A stretch of DNA of 64,000 bases from an uncultured Pelagibacteraceae bacterium (lineage in GTDB: Bacteria; Pseudomonadota; Alphaproteobacteria; Pelagibacterales; Pelagibacteraceae), in contig CABZLS010000002.1 in NCBI GenBank assembly GCA_902526645.1, positions 1 through 64,000 on the forward strand. Reading direction: 5' to 3'. A model generated the notes under the pieces. The model saw only the letters and a list, made by a program, of their open reading frames with translations, did not search any database and was not told the origin of the DNA. The translations under genes and the position numbers were made by a program. Shown one piece after another: positions 30,857-40,990 of the stretch. The first letter of the stretch is position 1, and each line of letters opens with the position of its first letter.

Positions 30857-31411
30857 ATGCCAATACAAACTCCAATATGTGATTTCGGCCAAAAGGCACA
30901 CGACTTTAAGCTTAAATCAACTGATAATGAAATAATTTCTCTAGATGATGTTAAAGGTGAAAATGGAACTTTAATTATGTTTATTTGTAATCATTGTCCT
31001 TATGTCAAAGCAGTTACAAAAGATATTGTTGAAGATTGTAAAAAATTAAAAGACCTGGGTATTAACTCTGTTGCAATTTGTGCAAATGATGCTGAAAATT
31101 ATCCAGAAGACTCATTTGAAAACATGATTTTATTTGCAAAAAAACATCAATTTAGTTTTCCTTATTTAGTGGATGAAACACAAGAAATAGCTAAAACATA
31201 TGATGCAGTATGTACTCCAGATTTCTTTGGTTACAATAAAAATCTAGAACTTCAATACAGAGGTAGATTGAGAGAACTTAAAAATTTAATACCAGTAAGA
31301 GATGGTGAAAGTGATTTATTTAAAGCTATGAAACGAATTTCTCAAACTGGTAAAGGGCCAGAACAACAAACTCCAAGTGCTGGATGCAGTATTAAGTGGA
31401 AAAATAATTGA
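30857..31411 (+). CDS. Thioredoxin-fold (AhpC/TSA, peroxiredoxin-like) protein
   Basis: IMFICNHCPYVKAV, CTPDFFGYNKNLELQYRGRLRE. Confidence 0.85.
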   Translation: MPIQTPICDFGQKAHDFKLKSTDNEIISLDDVKGENGTLIMFICNHCPYVKAVTKDIVEDCKKLKDLGINSVAICANDAENYPEDSFENMILFAKKHQFSFPYLVDETQEIAKTYDAVCTPDFFGYNKNLELQYRGRLRELKNLIPVRDGESDLFKAMKRISQTGKGPEQQTPSAGCSIKWKNN

Positions 31412-32496
31412 TGTATTTAATTGTTACAAGATCATTTCCACCTGAATTAGGTGGTATGCAAAATTTAATGTGGGGCCTTGCTAAAGAAATGTCCAAAAAC
31501 TTTATGATAAAAGTTTTTGCTGATCATCAAGAAAATCATAAAGAATTTGATAGAAAAGCTAATTTTTCAATTGAAAGAGTTGGTGGAATTAAATTTTTGA
31601 GAAAAATAAGAAAAGCTCAATTGATTAATGAGTTTCTAAAAGAAAATAAAGTTCAAGGAATAATTGCTGATCATTGGAAAAGTTTAGAATTGATTAAAAC
31701 AGATAAAAAAAAATATTGTTTAATTCATGGTAAAGAAATTAATCATCCCAAAAATAGTTACCAAAATAAAAGGCTAAACAACGTGTTAAATAATGTTAAA
31801 AAAGTTATAGCAAACTCTGAATATACTAAAAATTTAGTGATTGATAATGGAGTAGATAAAAATAAAGTTGTTGTTATTAACCCTGGAGTAAACCCAGCAA
31901 AAGAAATCAACATAAAATCTTTGAATAAAGTTGAAAGTCTTCTTAAAATTAAAACACCAAGATTAATAACTGTCTCAAGATTTGATAAAAGAAAAAATCA
32001 CGAAAAAGTTTTAATGGCAATAAGAAATTTAAAACAATTATATCCTAATATTGTATATATTTGTATTGGATATGGTGAACAAGAAGAAAATATAAAAAGT
32101 TTAGTCAAAGAACTGAATTTAGAAACTCAAGTCATGTTCTTTAAAGAAATAAGTATAGATCTTAAAAACGCCCTTATTGCTAAATCAAATATTTTTGTAA
32201 TGCCCTCAATAATTCATAAAACATCTGTTGAGGGTTTTGGTATTTCTTATATCGAAGCAGCACAGTATGGAATTCCATCTTTGGGTGGAAAAGATGGTGG
32301 AGCATCAGATGCGATCAGTCATGAGAAAACAGGATTAATTTGTAATGGAAATGACTTAGATGATATCTACAGCTCATTAAAAATAATGATTGAAAATAAG
32401 AAGTATTTAGAACTCGGAAAAAATGCTAAAAACTTATGTTCAAAATTTGAGTGGTCTAATATAATTGAAAATTATAAAAAAGTTATAAATGATTAG
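31408..32496 (+). CDS. Glycosyltransferase, GT4 family
   Basis: FPPELGGMQNLMWGLAKEM, TVSRFDKRKNHEKVLMAI, SVEGFGISYIEAAQYGIPSLGG. Confidence 0.88.
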   Translation: MMYLIVTRSFPPELGGMQNLMWGLAKEMSKNFMIKVFADHQENHKEFDRKANFSIERVGGIKFLRKIRKAQLINEFLKENKVQGIIADHWKSLELIKTDKKKYCLIHGKEINHPKNSYQNKRLNNVLNNVKKVIANSEYTKNLVIDNGVDKNKVVVINPGVNPAKEINIKSLNKVESLLKIKTPRLITVSRFDKRKNHEKVLMAIRNLKQLYPNIVYICIGYGEQEENIKSLVKELNLETQVMFFKEISIDLKNALIAKSNIFVMPSIIHKTSVEGFGISYIEAAQYGIPSLGGKDGGASDAISHEKTGLICNGNDLDDIYSSLKIMIENKKYLELGKNAKNLCSKFEWSNIIENYKKVIND

Positions 32497-33421
32497 TTAA
32501 TCTTTGAAAAACTTTTTCAGCGCCTAAATTATTTAAGTCATTTACCTGTATTGCTTTGAAATTATCTCTTTCAATACTTACTTTATAAGCCGTAGTATGT
32601 TTACCAAACAAAGTTAAACCTTTGGCGCCAACATGTGCTGTTATGTGCGCTGGTCCAGTATCATTAGCAACAACAAATGAACTGTCTTTAATCAGAGATG
32701 TTAATTGAAAAATATTTAGAGCTTTACCATTATCTAATATTGCTACTGCATCTATATTTTTTGCATCGTTAATTTCATCAATTCCAGGGGCAGTAACAAT
32801 TTTATACTTCTCACCATAATCATTATTAATAAGCTTTATCAAATCATTATAATATGGCCATTTTTTATTAGATAAATGAGGAGAGCAAAAAGGAAATAAT
32901 AAAATATATTTATCTAATTTATAATCATTTTTTATCTCACTAATATCAATTGATGCCCAACTAAAATTTGGTTTTAAAGTATTAATAGTGTTCAATCCAG
33001 AATCATTTAATTGGTAATTAAATCTATCTAATACGGAGTATTTATCAAATTCTTCCTTATTCTTATTTTCTGGTAAAGTTGTTAATGAGCTTGACCAAAC
33101 TTCTTTACTCGCCTTTGGAAAAAGAATATTCTTATAAAAATTTGTTCTAGATGAATTTTGAAGATCAAAAACTTTAACAAAATTATGTTTTTTTATCTCT
33201 CGCATAAGAAAATATAGATAAATTAAATTATATCTTGGTAGTCTTTTATCTAATAAAACCTCGTGAATAAAAGGACACTTTTTAAACAAATCAAAATAAG
33301 GTTTCGTAGTAAGTAGATATATTTGATCATTTTTGTGATTGTCAGATATGTCTTGAATTGCACCGCTAGCTTGGGCTATATCTCCTAAAGATCCATGTTT
33401 AATTATTAAAATGTTTGACAT
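32483..33421 (-). CDS. Glycosyltransferase family 9 (heptosyltransferase-like)
   Basis: ILIIKHGSLGDIAQASGAIQDI; VVANDTGPAHITAHVGAKGLTLFG. Confidence 0.88.
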   Translation of the reverse strand: MSNILIIKHGSLGDIAQASGAIQDISDNHKNDQIYLLTTKPYFDLFKKCPFIHEVLLDKRLPRYNLIYLYFLMREIKKHNFVKVFDLQNSSRTNFYKNILFPKASKEVWSSSLTTLPENKNKEEFDKYSVLDRFNYQLNDSGLNTINTLKPNFSWASIDISEIKNDYKLDKYILLFPFCSPHLSNKKWPYYNDLIKLINNDYGEKYKIVTAPGIDEINDAKNIDAVAILDNGKALNIFQLTSLIKDSSFVVANDTGPAHITAHVGAKGLTLFGKHTTAYKVSIERDNFKAIQVNDLNNLGAEKVFQRLTNHL

Positions 33422-33453
33422 ATTTATAACAAGATAACACAGTATTTAATTTT

Positions 33454-33843
33454 ATGAATAAAATTATAGTTGAAGTTTCAATTGGAGAACTTTTAGATAA
33501 AATTTCAATTTTAGAGATTAAGCAGGGTAAAATAAAAGATCCGGAAAAATTAAAATTTATTAATAATGAACATTCAATCTTAAGAAATCAGTTGGAAAAA
33601 AATATCAAGTCTGATGAGAGACTTAATGAACTTTACAAATCTTTAAAAAGGATAAATTCTAAATTATGGGTAATTGAAGATGATAAAAGACAATGTGAAA
33701 AAGATAAAGATTTTGGTGAAAAATTTATAAAACTTTCAAGAGATGTACATTTTTTAAATGATGATAGAGCGAAAATAAAATTAGATATTAATAATCATAC
33801 AGGTTCAACGATCAAAGAAATAAAAGAATATACTAGCTATTAA
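33454..33843 (+). CDS. Small conserved protein, probably DUF6165-like
   Basis: IVEVSIGELLDKISILEIKQGKIKDPEKL...; family assignment from memory only. Confidence 0.55.
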   Translation: MNKIIVEVSIGELLDKISILEIKQGKIKDPEKLKFINNEHSILRNQLEKNIKSDERLNELYKSLKRINSKLWVIEDDKRQCEKDKDFGEKFIKLSRDVHFLNDDRAKIKLDINNHTGSTIKEIKEYTSY

Positions 33844-33851
33844 TTTAATCG

Positions 33852-35003
33852 ATGGCACTTCATTTTTCAAAAGAGGAATTTTCTAATAGAAAAAATAAAG
33901 TTTTAAATTCTATGAAAGAGCAAAATCTAGATGCTCTATTAATGTTTAGACAGGAGTCTATGTATTGGCTTACAGGTTATGACACTTTTGGATATGTTTT
34001 TTTTCAATCATTAATTTTAGATAAAAATGGAAATATAATATTGCTTACAAGAGCTCCTGATTTAAGACAGGCACAAAATACATCTAATATAGAAGATATA
34101 AGAATTTGGGTAGACAAAGATGGATCAAAACCAATTAACGATCTTATAATTATTTTAGACGAATTAAACCTTAAAGGAAAAAAAATAGGCGTTGAGTATG
34201 AAGCTTATGGCTTAACAGGACGTAATGCACTTCTATTGAACAAATCTTTAGAAAATTATTGTAGTTTAGAGGACAAATCAGAGTTAATAACAAAGTTAAG
34301 GGTAGTAAAATCTAAAGAAGAAATTGTTTATGTTAAGAAAGCTGCAGAGCTAGCTGACAAAGCCTTGGCTGAAGTATGGAAATATGCAAAAGCTGGTGTT
34401 AGCGAGTCAAAAATATTGGCTGAAATGAATAGAGTTATATTTGAAGGTGGTGGTGATTATCCTGCAAATGAATTTATTATTGGCTCAGGAAAGAACGCTC
34501 TTCTTTGTCGTTATCAAGCAGAAAAACAAATTTTAAATAATCAAGATCAATTAACTTTAGAATGGGCTGGGACTTACAGACATTATCATTCAGCAATGTT
34601 TAGAACTATTCCTATAGGTAAAGCAGATCCTAAACATCATAAAATGCATGAGGCTTGTGTTGAAGCATTAAAGAATTGTGAAAATAAATTAATTCCAGGA
34701 AATAAGATTGGAGAAGTTTTCGATGCCCATGCAAAAACTTTTGATGATCTTGGTTTTAATAAAGCAAGAATGAATGCCTGTGGTTATTCTTTAGGCACAA
34801 CTTTTTCTCCAAATTGGATGGACTGGCCAATGTTATATACTGGCAATCCTTATGCTATTGAGCCTGGGAATGTATTCTTTATGCATATGATTTTAATGGA
34901 TTCTGAAAATCAATTAGCTATGAACTTGGGCGAAACTTACTTAGTAACTGATAATAGCAATGAAAGACTTGGTAAACAAAAATTAGATTTAGTTATTCTT
35001 TAA
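33852..35003 (+). CDS. M24-family peptidase/creatinase-like hydrolase (Xaa-Pro dipeptidase or DoeA-like)
   Basis: Creatinase N-domain (QNLDALLMFRQESMYWLTGYDTFGYVFFQSL) plus pita-bread M24 domain. Confidence 0.8.
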   Translation: MALHFSKEEFSNRKNKVLNSMKEQNLDALLMFRQESMYWLTGYDTFGYVFFQSLILDKNGNIILLTRAPDLRQAQNTSNIEDIRIWVDKDGSKPINDLIIILDELNLKGKKIGVEYEAYGLTGRNALLLNKSLENYCSLEDKSELITKLRVVKSKEEIVYVKKAAELADKALAEVWKYAKAGVSESKILAEMNRVIFEGGGDYPANEFIIGSGKNALLCRYQAEKQILNNQDQLTLEWAGTYRHYHSAMFRTIPIGKADPKHHKMHEACVEALKNCENKLIPGNKIGEVFDAHAKTFDDLGFNKARMNACGYSLGTTFSPNWMDWPMLYTGNPYAIEPGNVFFMHMILMDSENQLAMNLGETYLVTDNSNERLGKQKLDLVIL

Positions 35004-35677
35004 TTAAAGCTGTATTTTTTTTCTAAAAATTTTATCACATTATGAATTATAAAAGTCATAAATAAGTAAATTCCACCTGCAACGATAAATACTTCTATTG
35101 GTTTAAAAGTTGTTGAAATTATATATTTTGCAACACCAGTTAAATCCATCAAAGTGACTGTACTTGCTAACGAAGTACCTTTCATCATTAAAATAATTTC
35201 ATTTCCATAAGCTGGTAAAGATTGTCTAATAGCGATTGGAATTTGAATTTTATAAAAGATAATTTTGTTTGATATACCTAAACTTTTTCCAGCCTCAATT
35301 ATACCAGGTTTAATTGTTTGAAAAGCTGATCTTAAAATTTCAGATGTATATGCACCAGTGTTTAATGCAAAAGCTATAATTGCACACCAATATGGTTCTT
35401 TTAAAATTACCCATAAAACTGTTGATCTCAAATATTCAATCTGACCTAATCCAAAATAAATTATAAAAATTTGAACCAAAAGTGGAGTGCCTCTAAATAC
35501 ATACGAATATCCATAAGCAAATCTATTGATAAATATATTTTTATTTAATCTTAGAATTGCAAAAAATAAGCCAATGAATAATCCCACAATCAAAGAAACT
35601 GACAAAAGCTTTAAAGTTATAAGAGCAGCATTTAATAACTTTGGAAAACTATTGATCATTAGCTCAAAATCCATCAA
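35000..35677 (-). CDS. Polar amino acid ABC transporter permease
   Basis: HisM-like FRGTPLLVQIFIIYFGLGQI, EAGKSLGISNKIIFYKIQIPIAIRQSLPAYGNE EAA loop. Confidence 0.9.
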   Translation of the reverse strand: MMDFELMINSFPKLLNAALITLKLLSVSLIVGLFIGLFFAILRLNKNIFINRFAYGYSYVFRGTPLLVQIFIIYFGLGQIEYLRSTVLWVILKEPYWCAIIAFALNTGAYTSEILRSAFQTIKPGIIEAGKSLGISNKIIFYKIQIPIAIRQSLPAYGNEIILMMKGTSLASTVTLMDLTGVAKYIISTTFKPIEVFIVAGGIYLFMTFIIHNVIKFLEKKYSFN

Positions 35678-36366
35678 TACCCCCTGCTATATTTAACTTC
35701 TAATTTATTGATCAGTTTCATACTTAAAAAAGTCAGCAATAAATATAAAACTGCCGCAAATGAATAAAAGAATAATGGATCTCTTGTAGAACCTGCTGCA
35801 ATATAAGATTGTCTCATAATTTCAACTAAACCCGTAACTGAAATTAAAGATGTATCTTTAAGAGTAATTTGCCAAACATTACTTAGATTAGGAATTGCAA
35901 GTCTTAACATTTGAGGAAGGATAATCTTGTAAAACTGTTTAAATTTACTAAAGCCTAAAACTTTTGCTGCTTCGAATTGTCCTTTATCAATTGATTGAAT
36001 TGCTCCTCTAAAAACTTCTGTAGAATAAGCACCTGAAATAATTCCAATAGCAAATGAACCTGTAACAAATGCATTTATTTCTATGTACTCATTGTAACCA
36101 AACATAGAAGCTACAAACATAATTGCACCGCTTCCACCAAAAAAGAAAAGATAAATTACTAATAATTCAGGTACACCTCTGATGACTGTAGTATAAATAT
36201 TTGCAATTAAATTTAGTGATTTAAATTTAGATAATTTTAATGGAGTAAAAATTGCAGCGAAACTAAAACCTATTAGCATTGCTGTAATTGATACAGCTAT
36301 TGTCATTAGGGTTGCACGAAATAACTCATCACCCCAACCAGTATCTCCAAATGCTAGAAGTTCCAT
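35674..36366 (-). CDS. Polar amino acid ABC transporter permease
   Basis: HisQ-like VIRGVPELLVIYLFFFGG, EAAKVLGFSKFKQFYKIILPQMLRLAIP. Confidence 0.9.
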   Translation of the reverse strand: MELLAFGDTGWGDELFRATLMTIAVSITAMLIGFSFAAIFTPLKLSKFKSLNLIANIYTTVIRGVPELLVIYLFFFGGSGAIMFVASMFGYNEYIEINAFVTGSFAIGIISGAYSTEVFRGAIQSIDKGQFEAAKVLGFSKFKQFYKIILPQMLRLAIPNLSNVWQITLKDTSLISVTGLVEIMRQSYIAAGSTRDPLFFYSFAAVLYLLLTFLSMKLINKLEVKYSRGY

Positions 36367-36411
36367 ACAGACTGGCGACTATACATGATAGTCGCCAAAT
36401 CTTAAATTGAA

Positions 36412-37242
36412 TTACATAGAAGCGTCGAAACCGAACCACTTAGTAGCTATTCTACTAATATCTCCGTTCTTTCTCGCTTTGTTAATTGCAGCGTTAAACT
36501 TTTTCAAAAGCTCAGTATCATCTTTTCTAATACCAACACCTACACCATTGCCAAATGCACCACCTGAAAAAGTTGGTCCAGTTAATACAACTGGCTTACC
36601 AGATTTTTCTGCATAATCACTAAATGCTACTGCAGCAGCTAATGCAGCATCACATCTTCCTGATGCTAAATCTAGGTTAACTTCATCTTGAGTTTTATAA
36701 GTTCTTACGTTTACTTTTCCAACATCTCCCGAGTCTAAGAAGTTTTGGTGAATTGTAGCAGTTTGAACACAAACAGTTTTACCTGCTAATGCTGCTGTAA
36801 GAGTTTTTAATGCTTTTTTTGCAGCTGCGTTAGGTTTAGTAAGATTTATTCCAGCCGGAGTATCTAAACCTTCAAGACTAGAGCCTTTCATAACTGCTAA
36901 TGAAGCAACTTCATCTGCATAACCTTGAGAAAAACTAATCGCTTTTTGTCTCTCAGCTGTAATTGACATCCCAGCCATTATTGCATCAAATTTTCTCATA
37001 ATTAGAGCGGGAATCATTCCATCCCAATCTTGTTCAACTATAGTACATTGTTGCCCTATATATCTGCAAAGTGTCCAAGCTAGTTCAACTTCAAATCCAA
37101 TTAACTTTCCTGACTCATCTTTTGAGTTCCATGGTGGATAAGCACCCTCTGTTCCAATTCTTATCTTGTCGGCATTAACATTTCCTATAACTAATAAGGA
37201 AAGTAAAACTGAAAAGATTATTTTTTTAAATATATTCATCAT
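36412..37242 (-). CDS. Amino acid ABC transporter substrate-binding protein (basic amino acid/opine type)
   Basis: Signal peptide; IRIGTEGAYPPWNSKDESGKLIGFEVELAWTLC; AGMSITAERQKAISFSQGY. Confidence 0.9.
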   Translation of the reverse strand: MMNIFKKIIFSVLLSLLVIGNVNADKIRIGTEGAYPPWNSKDESGKLIGFEVELAWTLCRYIGQQCTIVEQDWDGMIPALIMRKFDAIMAGMSITAERQKAISFSQGYADEVASLAVMKGSSLEGLDTPAGINLTKPNAAAKKALKTLTAALAGKTVCVQTATIHQNFLDSGDVGKVNVRTYKTQDEVNLDLASGRCDAALAAAVAFSDYAEKSGKPVVLTGPTFSGGAFGNGVGVGIRKDDTELLKKFNAAINKARKNGDISRIATKWFGFDASM

Positions 37243-37298
37243 ATTCTCCTTTAATAAAATTTAAGTATTTCACAAATTAGTAGTTTGGAAAAGAGAAA

Positions 37299-38339
37299 TT
37301 AATGATTAATCGATGATGAAAAATTCCAAGAACAATCAAAGCTAGGCACATAAACCCTAGATAATTTAGTATTGCCAAAATGATGATAAAAAACATTAAG
37401 CCAATTTTCAACTTGATGGGGTTTTTTATCTTGACTGCCTACTTGTGCCGTTATCACCCCTTTTGGTTTAAGAATTCGAACTAATGAGTCCATATTTTTT
37501 GCTGCAAGATCTATGCAAAATTGATCATCATTTAAATCAACAAATATATGATCATATGTATCATCTTTAATAGATTTTATACTTTCAAAAGCATCTCCCC
37601 AAACACATTTAACAGAATTTTTTTCTGTAGCTTTCTTTCCAATATCACCTAAATGTTTATTACAAACATCTACTACTTCTGGGTCAAGTTCAAACCAATC
37701 TATAAAATTAAAATTTTTTGAAATGCATTCTCTAGCAACACCACCATCTCCACCACCAATAATAGCCGCTCTCTCATTTTTTTTATTCAATTTCAGCCCT
37801 GCTCCAACAAAAGTTGAGCTATATAAATGTTCATCTGAAGCTGCCACTTGTATTTCGCCATCTATAAATAAAGATTTTCCAAATTGCTCTAATTCTAAAA
37901 TTTCAATGTGTTGACCAACTTTTGATTTAAAATCTTCAAGCACTTCATTTACAACGTAGGATTTTTGTAAACCAGGTGAACTATAAATATCGTGATAAAG
38001 AGATTTGGTATCTCTATTAAATTCTTTTTTAACTATACGCTTGTATTCAAATTCTTTTTTGACAATATCAATTGCTACTGATGGACTTATTTTTCCACAG
38101 GTAAAAAAATCAAAACTAATTATTCCATTTTCTGGAAATGTATGAAAACTGATATGACTTTCAGCCAGTAAGGCTAAAATAGTAAATCCTTGAGGTTCAA
38201 ATTTATATTTTGAAATATTTAAAATAGTTACATTAGCTGCTTTAGCTATTTTATGTATTATTCTTTCATAAACTGAAGGGTCGTACTCTTTTGTAGTACC
38301 TATAATATCTAAAGTAATATGCTCTCCAACTTTAATCAT
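37299..38339 (-). CDS. Fused S-adenosylmethionine decarboxylase - spermidine synthase
   Basis: N-terminal ~120 aa AdoMetDC (LLAESHISFHTFPENGIISFDFFTCG), C-terminal spermidine synthase (LFIDGEIQVAASDEHLYSS, AAIIGGGDGGVARE, DHIFVDLND). Confidence 0.9.
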   Translation of the reverse strand: MIKVGEHITLDIIGTTKEYDPSVYERIIHKIAKAANVTILNISKYKFEPQGFTILALLAESHISFHTFPENGIISFDFFTCGKISPSVAIDIVKKEFEYKRIVKKEFNRDTKSLYHDIYSSPGLQKSYVVNEVLEDFKSKVGQHIEILELEQFGKSLFIDGEIQVAASDEHLYSSTFVGAGLKLNKKNERAAIIGGGDGGVARECISKNFNFIDWFELDPEVVDVCNKHLGDIGKKATEKNSVKCVWGDAFESIKSIKDDTYDHIFVDLNDDQFCIDLAAKNMDSLVRILKPKGVITAQVGSQDKKPHQVENWLNVFYHHFGNTKLSRVYVPSFDCSWNFSSSINH

Positions 38340-38340
38340 C

Positions 38341-38994
38341 TTACCCTTTTTTATAACTCTTAGCCTTATCTAAAACTTTTTTCATTTCTTCAAATGAAAG
38401 AATCTTAGGTTGTCCTAACTTTAGAGCAATAGTGTATTGATGACAAATATTTTCTATCTCTTGTGCAAGTTCAAATGCATCCTCTAAATTTTTACCAAAA
38501 GCAACCTGGCCGTGATTAGACATTAAACATGCAGATCTATTTTCTAAAGCTTTGATAACATTATTAGATAACTCTTCGGTTCCAAAAGTAGCGTATTCAG
38601 CACATTTAATGTCATCTCCTCCTGCTAGAGCTATCATATAATGAAATGGTGGAATAGGTTTTCCATGTGAAGATACAGCTGTTGCGTGTGGAGAATGAGC
38701 ATGAACAATGGCATATGCCTCTTTTTTATTTGTATAAATATCTCGATGAAATCTCCATTCAGATGAAGGTTTGTTTACTTTATTGTTTTTTTCATCCTCG
38801 TTTAAACCCAAAAAAACAATATCCTCAGGTTTTAGTGTTTCATATTTTTTTCCTGATGGAGTAATTAAGTATCCCTCTATATCATCTTCTCTTCCTCTCA
38901 ATGATATATTACCTGACCTAAGAGGTGAAAGATTAGTAGAATTTAATTTTAATGAGTACTCAATAATTTGATTTCTTTGATCTAAATTCTTCAT
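38341..38994 (-). CDS. Class II aldolase (fuculose-phosphate aldolase-like; candidate 5-methylthioribulose-1-phosphate aldolase)
   Basis: SGNISLRG, PSSEWRFHRDIY, VHAHSPHATAVSSHG, MSNHGQVAFGKNLEDAF; located between mtnA and speDE. Confidence 0.8.
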   Translation of the reverse strand: MKNLDQRNQIIEYSLKLNSTNLSPLRSGNISLRGREDDIEGYLITPSGKKYETLKPEDIVFLGLNEDEKNNKVNKPSSEWRFHRDIYTNKKEAYAIVHAHSPHATAVSSHGKPIPPFHYMIALAGGDDIKCAEYATFGTEELSNNVIKALENRSACLMSNHGQVAFGKNLEDAFELAQEIENICHQYTIALKLGQPKILSFEEMKKVLDKAKSYKKG

Positions 38995-40061
38995 TTGAAT
39001 AATTCTTTTAGTCCTTTTTCTGATGCTTCACATACACCTTTTTCGGTAATTAATCCTGTAACATATTTTGCTGGGGTCACATCAAAAGCTAAATTCATAG
39101 CTTTGCTCTTTTTTGGATAAATTTGAATTTTTTTTATATCTCCTTTTTTATCTAAACCTTCAACATGAGATAATTCCTCTGAATTTCTCTCTTCAATCGG
39201 AATATCTTTATGATCTTTTATATTCCAATCAATTGTTGAACTTGGTAGTGCAACGTAAAAAGGAATCTTATTATCATGAGCAGCCAATGCTTTAAGATAA
39301 GTTCCAACTTTATTGCAAACATCTCCATTGGCTAAAGTTCTGTCTGTTCCAACTATACACATGTCGACTTCACCTCTTTGCATTAATATACCACCTGTAT
39401 TATCTGCAATGATTGTGTTTTTAATTCCCTCTTCATTTAATTCATAGGATGTAAGATTTGCTCCTTGATTTCTTGGTCTAGTTTCGTCTGCCCACACATG
39501 GACGGGAATTCCTTTTTTGTGTGCATGATAAATTGGAGAAGTTGCGGTCCCCCAATTTATTGTTGCAAGCCAACCTGCGTTACAATGAGTTAATATATTA
39601 ACTGTATCCTTTTTTTTATTATAGATTTCTTCAATAATTTTTAGTCCATTTAAACCTATACTTTCACAAAATTTCACATCCTCTTCACATATATCTTTTA
39701 CTTCATTCAAGGCTATTTCTAAGATTTTATCGCTATTAACACCTGATAATTTATTCATCATTCTATCAACAGCCCACTTTAAATTAATTGCCGTTGGTCT
39801 TGAACTAATTAAATCTTCTGCAGATTTCTTTAAAAATGATTGGTCCTTATTTTCAATTATAGCTAAAACCATTCCATAAGCTGCTGTAGCTCCTATTAAA
39901 GGTGCACCTCTTACTTCCATTGATTTAATAGCATTTATTGTATCCTTAACTGTTTTTAGGTCTTTAATAATAAATTGATGTGGAAGTTTTGTTTGATCAA
40001 TAATTTTTACAACATTATTTTCAAACCAAATAGTACGATATTCTTTTCCCTCAATTTTCAT
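38991..40061 (-). CDS. mtnA: 5-methylthioribose-1-phosphate isomerase
   Basis: VRGAPLIGATAAYG, THCNAGWLATINWGTA, VWADETRPRNQGANLTSYEL, GTDRTLANGDVCNKVGTY. Confidence 0.95.
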   Translation of the reverse strand: MKIEGKEYRTIWFENNVVKIIDQTKLPHQFIIKDLKTVKDTINAIKSMEVRGAPLIGATAAYGMVLAIIENKDQSFLKKSAEDLISSRPTAINLKWAVDRMMNKLSGVNSDKILEIALNEVKDICEEDVKFCESIGLNGLKIIEEIYNKKKDTVNILTHCNAGWLATINWGTATSPIYHAHKKGIPVHVWADETRPRNQGANLTSYELNEEGIKNTIIADNTGGILMQRGEVDMCIVGTDRTLANGDVCNKVGTYLKALAAHDNKIPFYVALPSSTIDWNIKDHKDIPIEERNSEELSHVEGLDKKGDIKKIQIYPKKSKAMNLAFDVTPAKYVTGLITEKGVCEASEKGLKELFK

Positions 40062-40990
40062 TTTAATCTTGAAGCAATAAAATTAAGAATTTCTGGATTA
40101 TAGTATTGAAAACAAAGTCCTTGGTTCATTTCGTGTCCTGGATTTTTCCGAGCTGAAACATTTTCTTCCCAATCATCTCCTTTTACAACACAAGATTTCC
40201 CGTTAATTTTGAAATCTTCAGAAATAACAATTCTTTTAACTCCTGGAACTTCTTCTAACCATTCAGATAACAATCCCTCATATTTATCCTTAGGGTGAGT
40301 AAAAGCTAAAACAGGAACATTATCAGATTGTTTAATATTATTAATTTGTCTTACTCGTAATTCAGCAGGGCCTGGATATTTTCTAGCAAATTTTTTTAAA
40401 GCCTTTTCAGGGCCTACTTTTTTTACCTTATAACTTGAGGAAAGCTTACCAAAACAAGCTTGCATATATGATATGCCCCCACCTACTTTTTCGGGGTAAG
40501 CTGATAACAACATTAAAGTTAATAGACCCCCGCATGAATGACCTGATATAATAATTTGTTTTCTTGGAACTCCTATACTTATAAATTTTTCAACTAATTC
40601 TAAATTTTTTTCAACTCTTTTATCTAATTTGTGTTTACCTACATAAGGAGTTTTAGACTTCCACCAATGTTTTTTTAACGACATATCACCCGCAAAATCA
40701 TTTGTGCAGAAATTATAAACCATAATTTTTTTACCATTTATTTCCTTATCAACTAATGAAGCTTGATTTCTTATTTGATTAACCCAAATACATTCACTCT
40801 TATGAGCTTTATCATTTGAATTTTGACCATGATTGTAAATAATTACAATTTTATTTTTGGGGTCATCAATATTAATGCCTTCTTTTACTGAGGCTGATTT
40901 GGTTATAAAACCACTTTTTAAAATTTTTCCATTTGCGTAAGCTGTATTTGAAACTATTAAAAATATTAGAATTAATAATAATTTTTTCAT
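40058..40990 (-). CDS. Exported alpha/beta hydrolase of unknown substrate
   Basis: Signal peptide MKKLLLILIFLIVSNTAYA; nucleophile elbow ISGHSCGGLLTLM. Confidence 0.7.
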   Translation of the reverse strand: MKKLLLILIFLIVSNTAYANGKILKSGFITKSASVKEGINIDDPKNKIVIIYNHGQNSNDKAHKSECIWVNQIRNQASLVDKEINGKKIMVYNFCTNDFAGDMSLKKHWWKSKTPYVGKHKLDKRVEKNLELVEKFISIGVPRKQIIISGHSCGGLLTLMLLSAYPEKVGGGISYMQACFGKLSSSYKVKKVGPEKALKKFARKYPGPAELRVRQINNIKQSDNVPVLAFTHPKDKYEGLLSEWLEEVPGVKRIVISEDFKINGKSCVVKGDDWEENVSARKNPGHEMNQGLCFQYYNPEILNFIASRLK

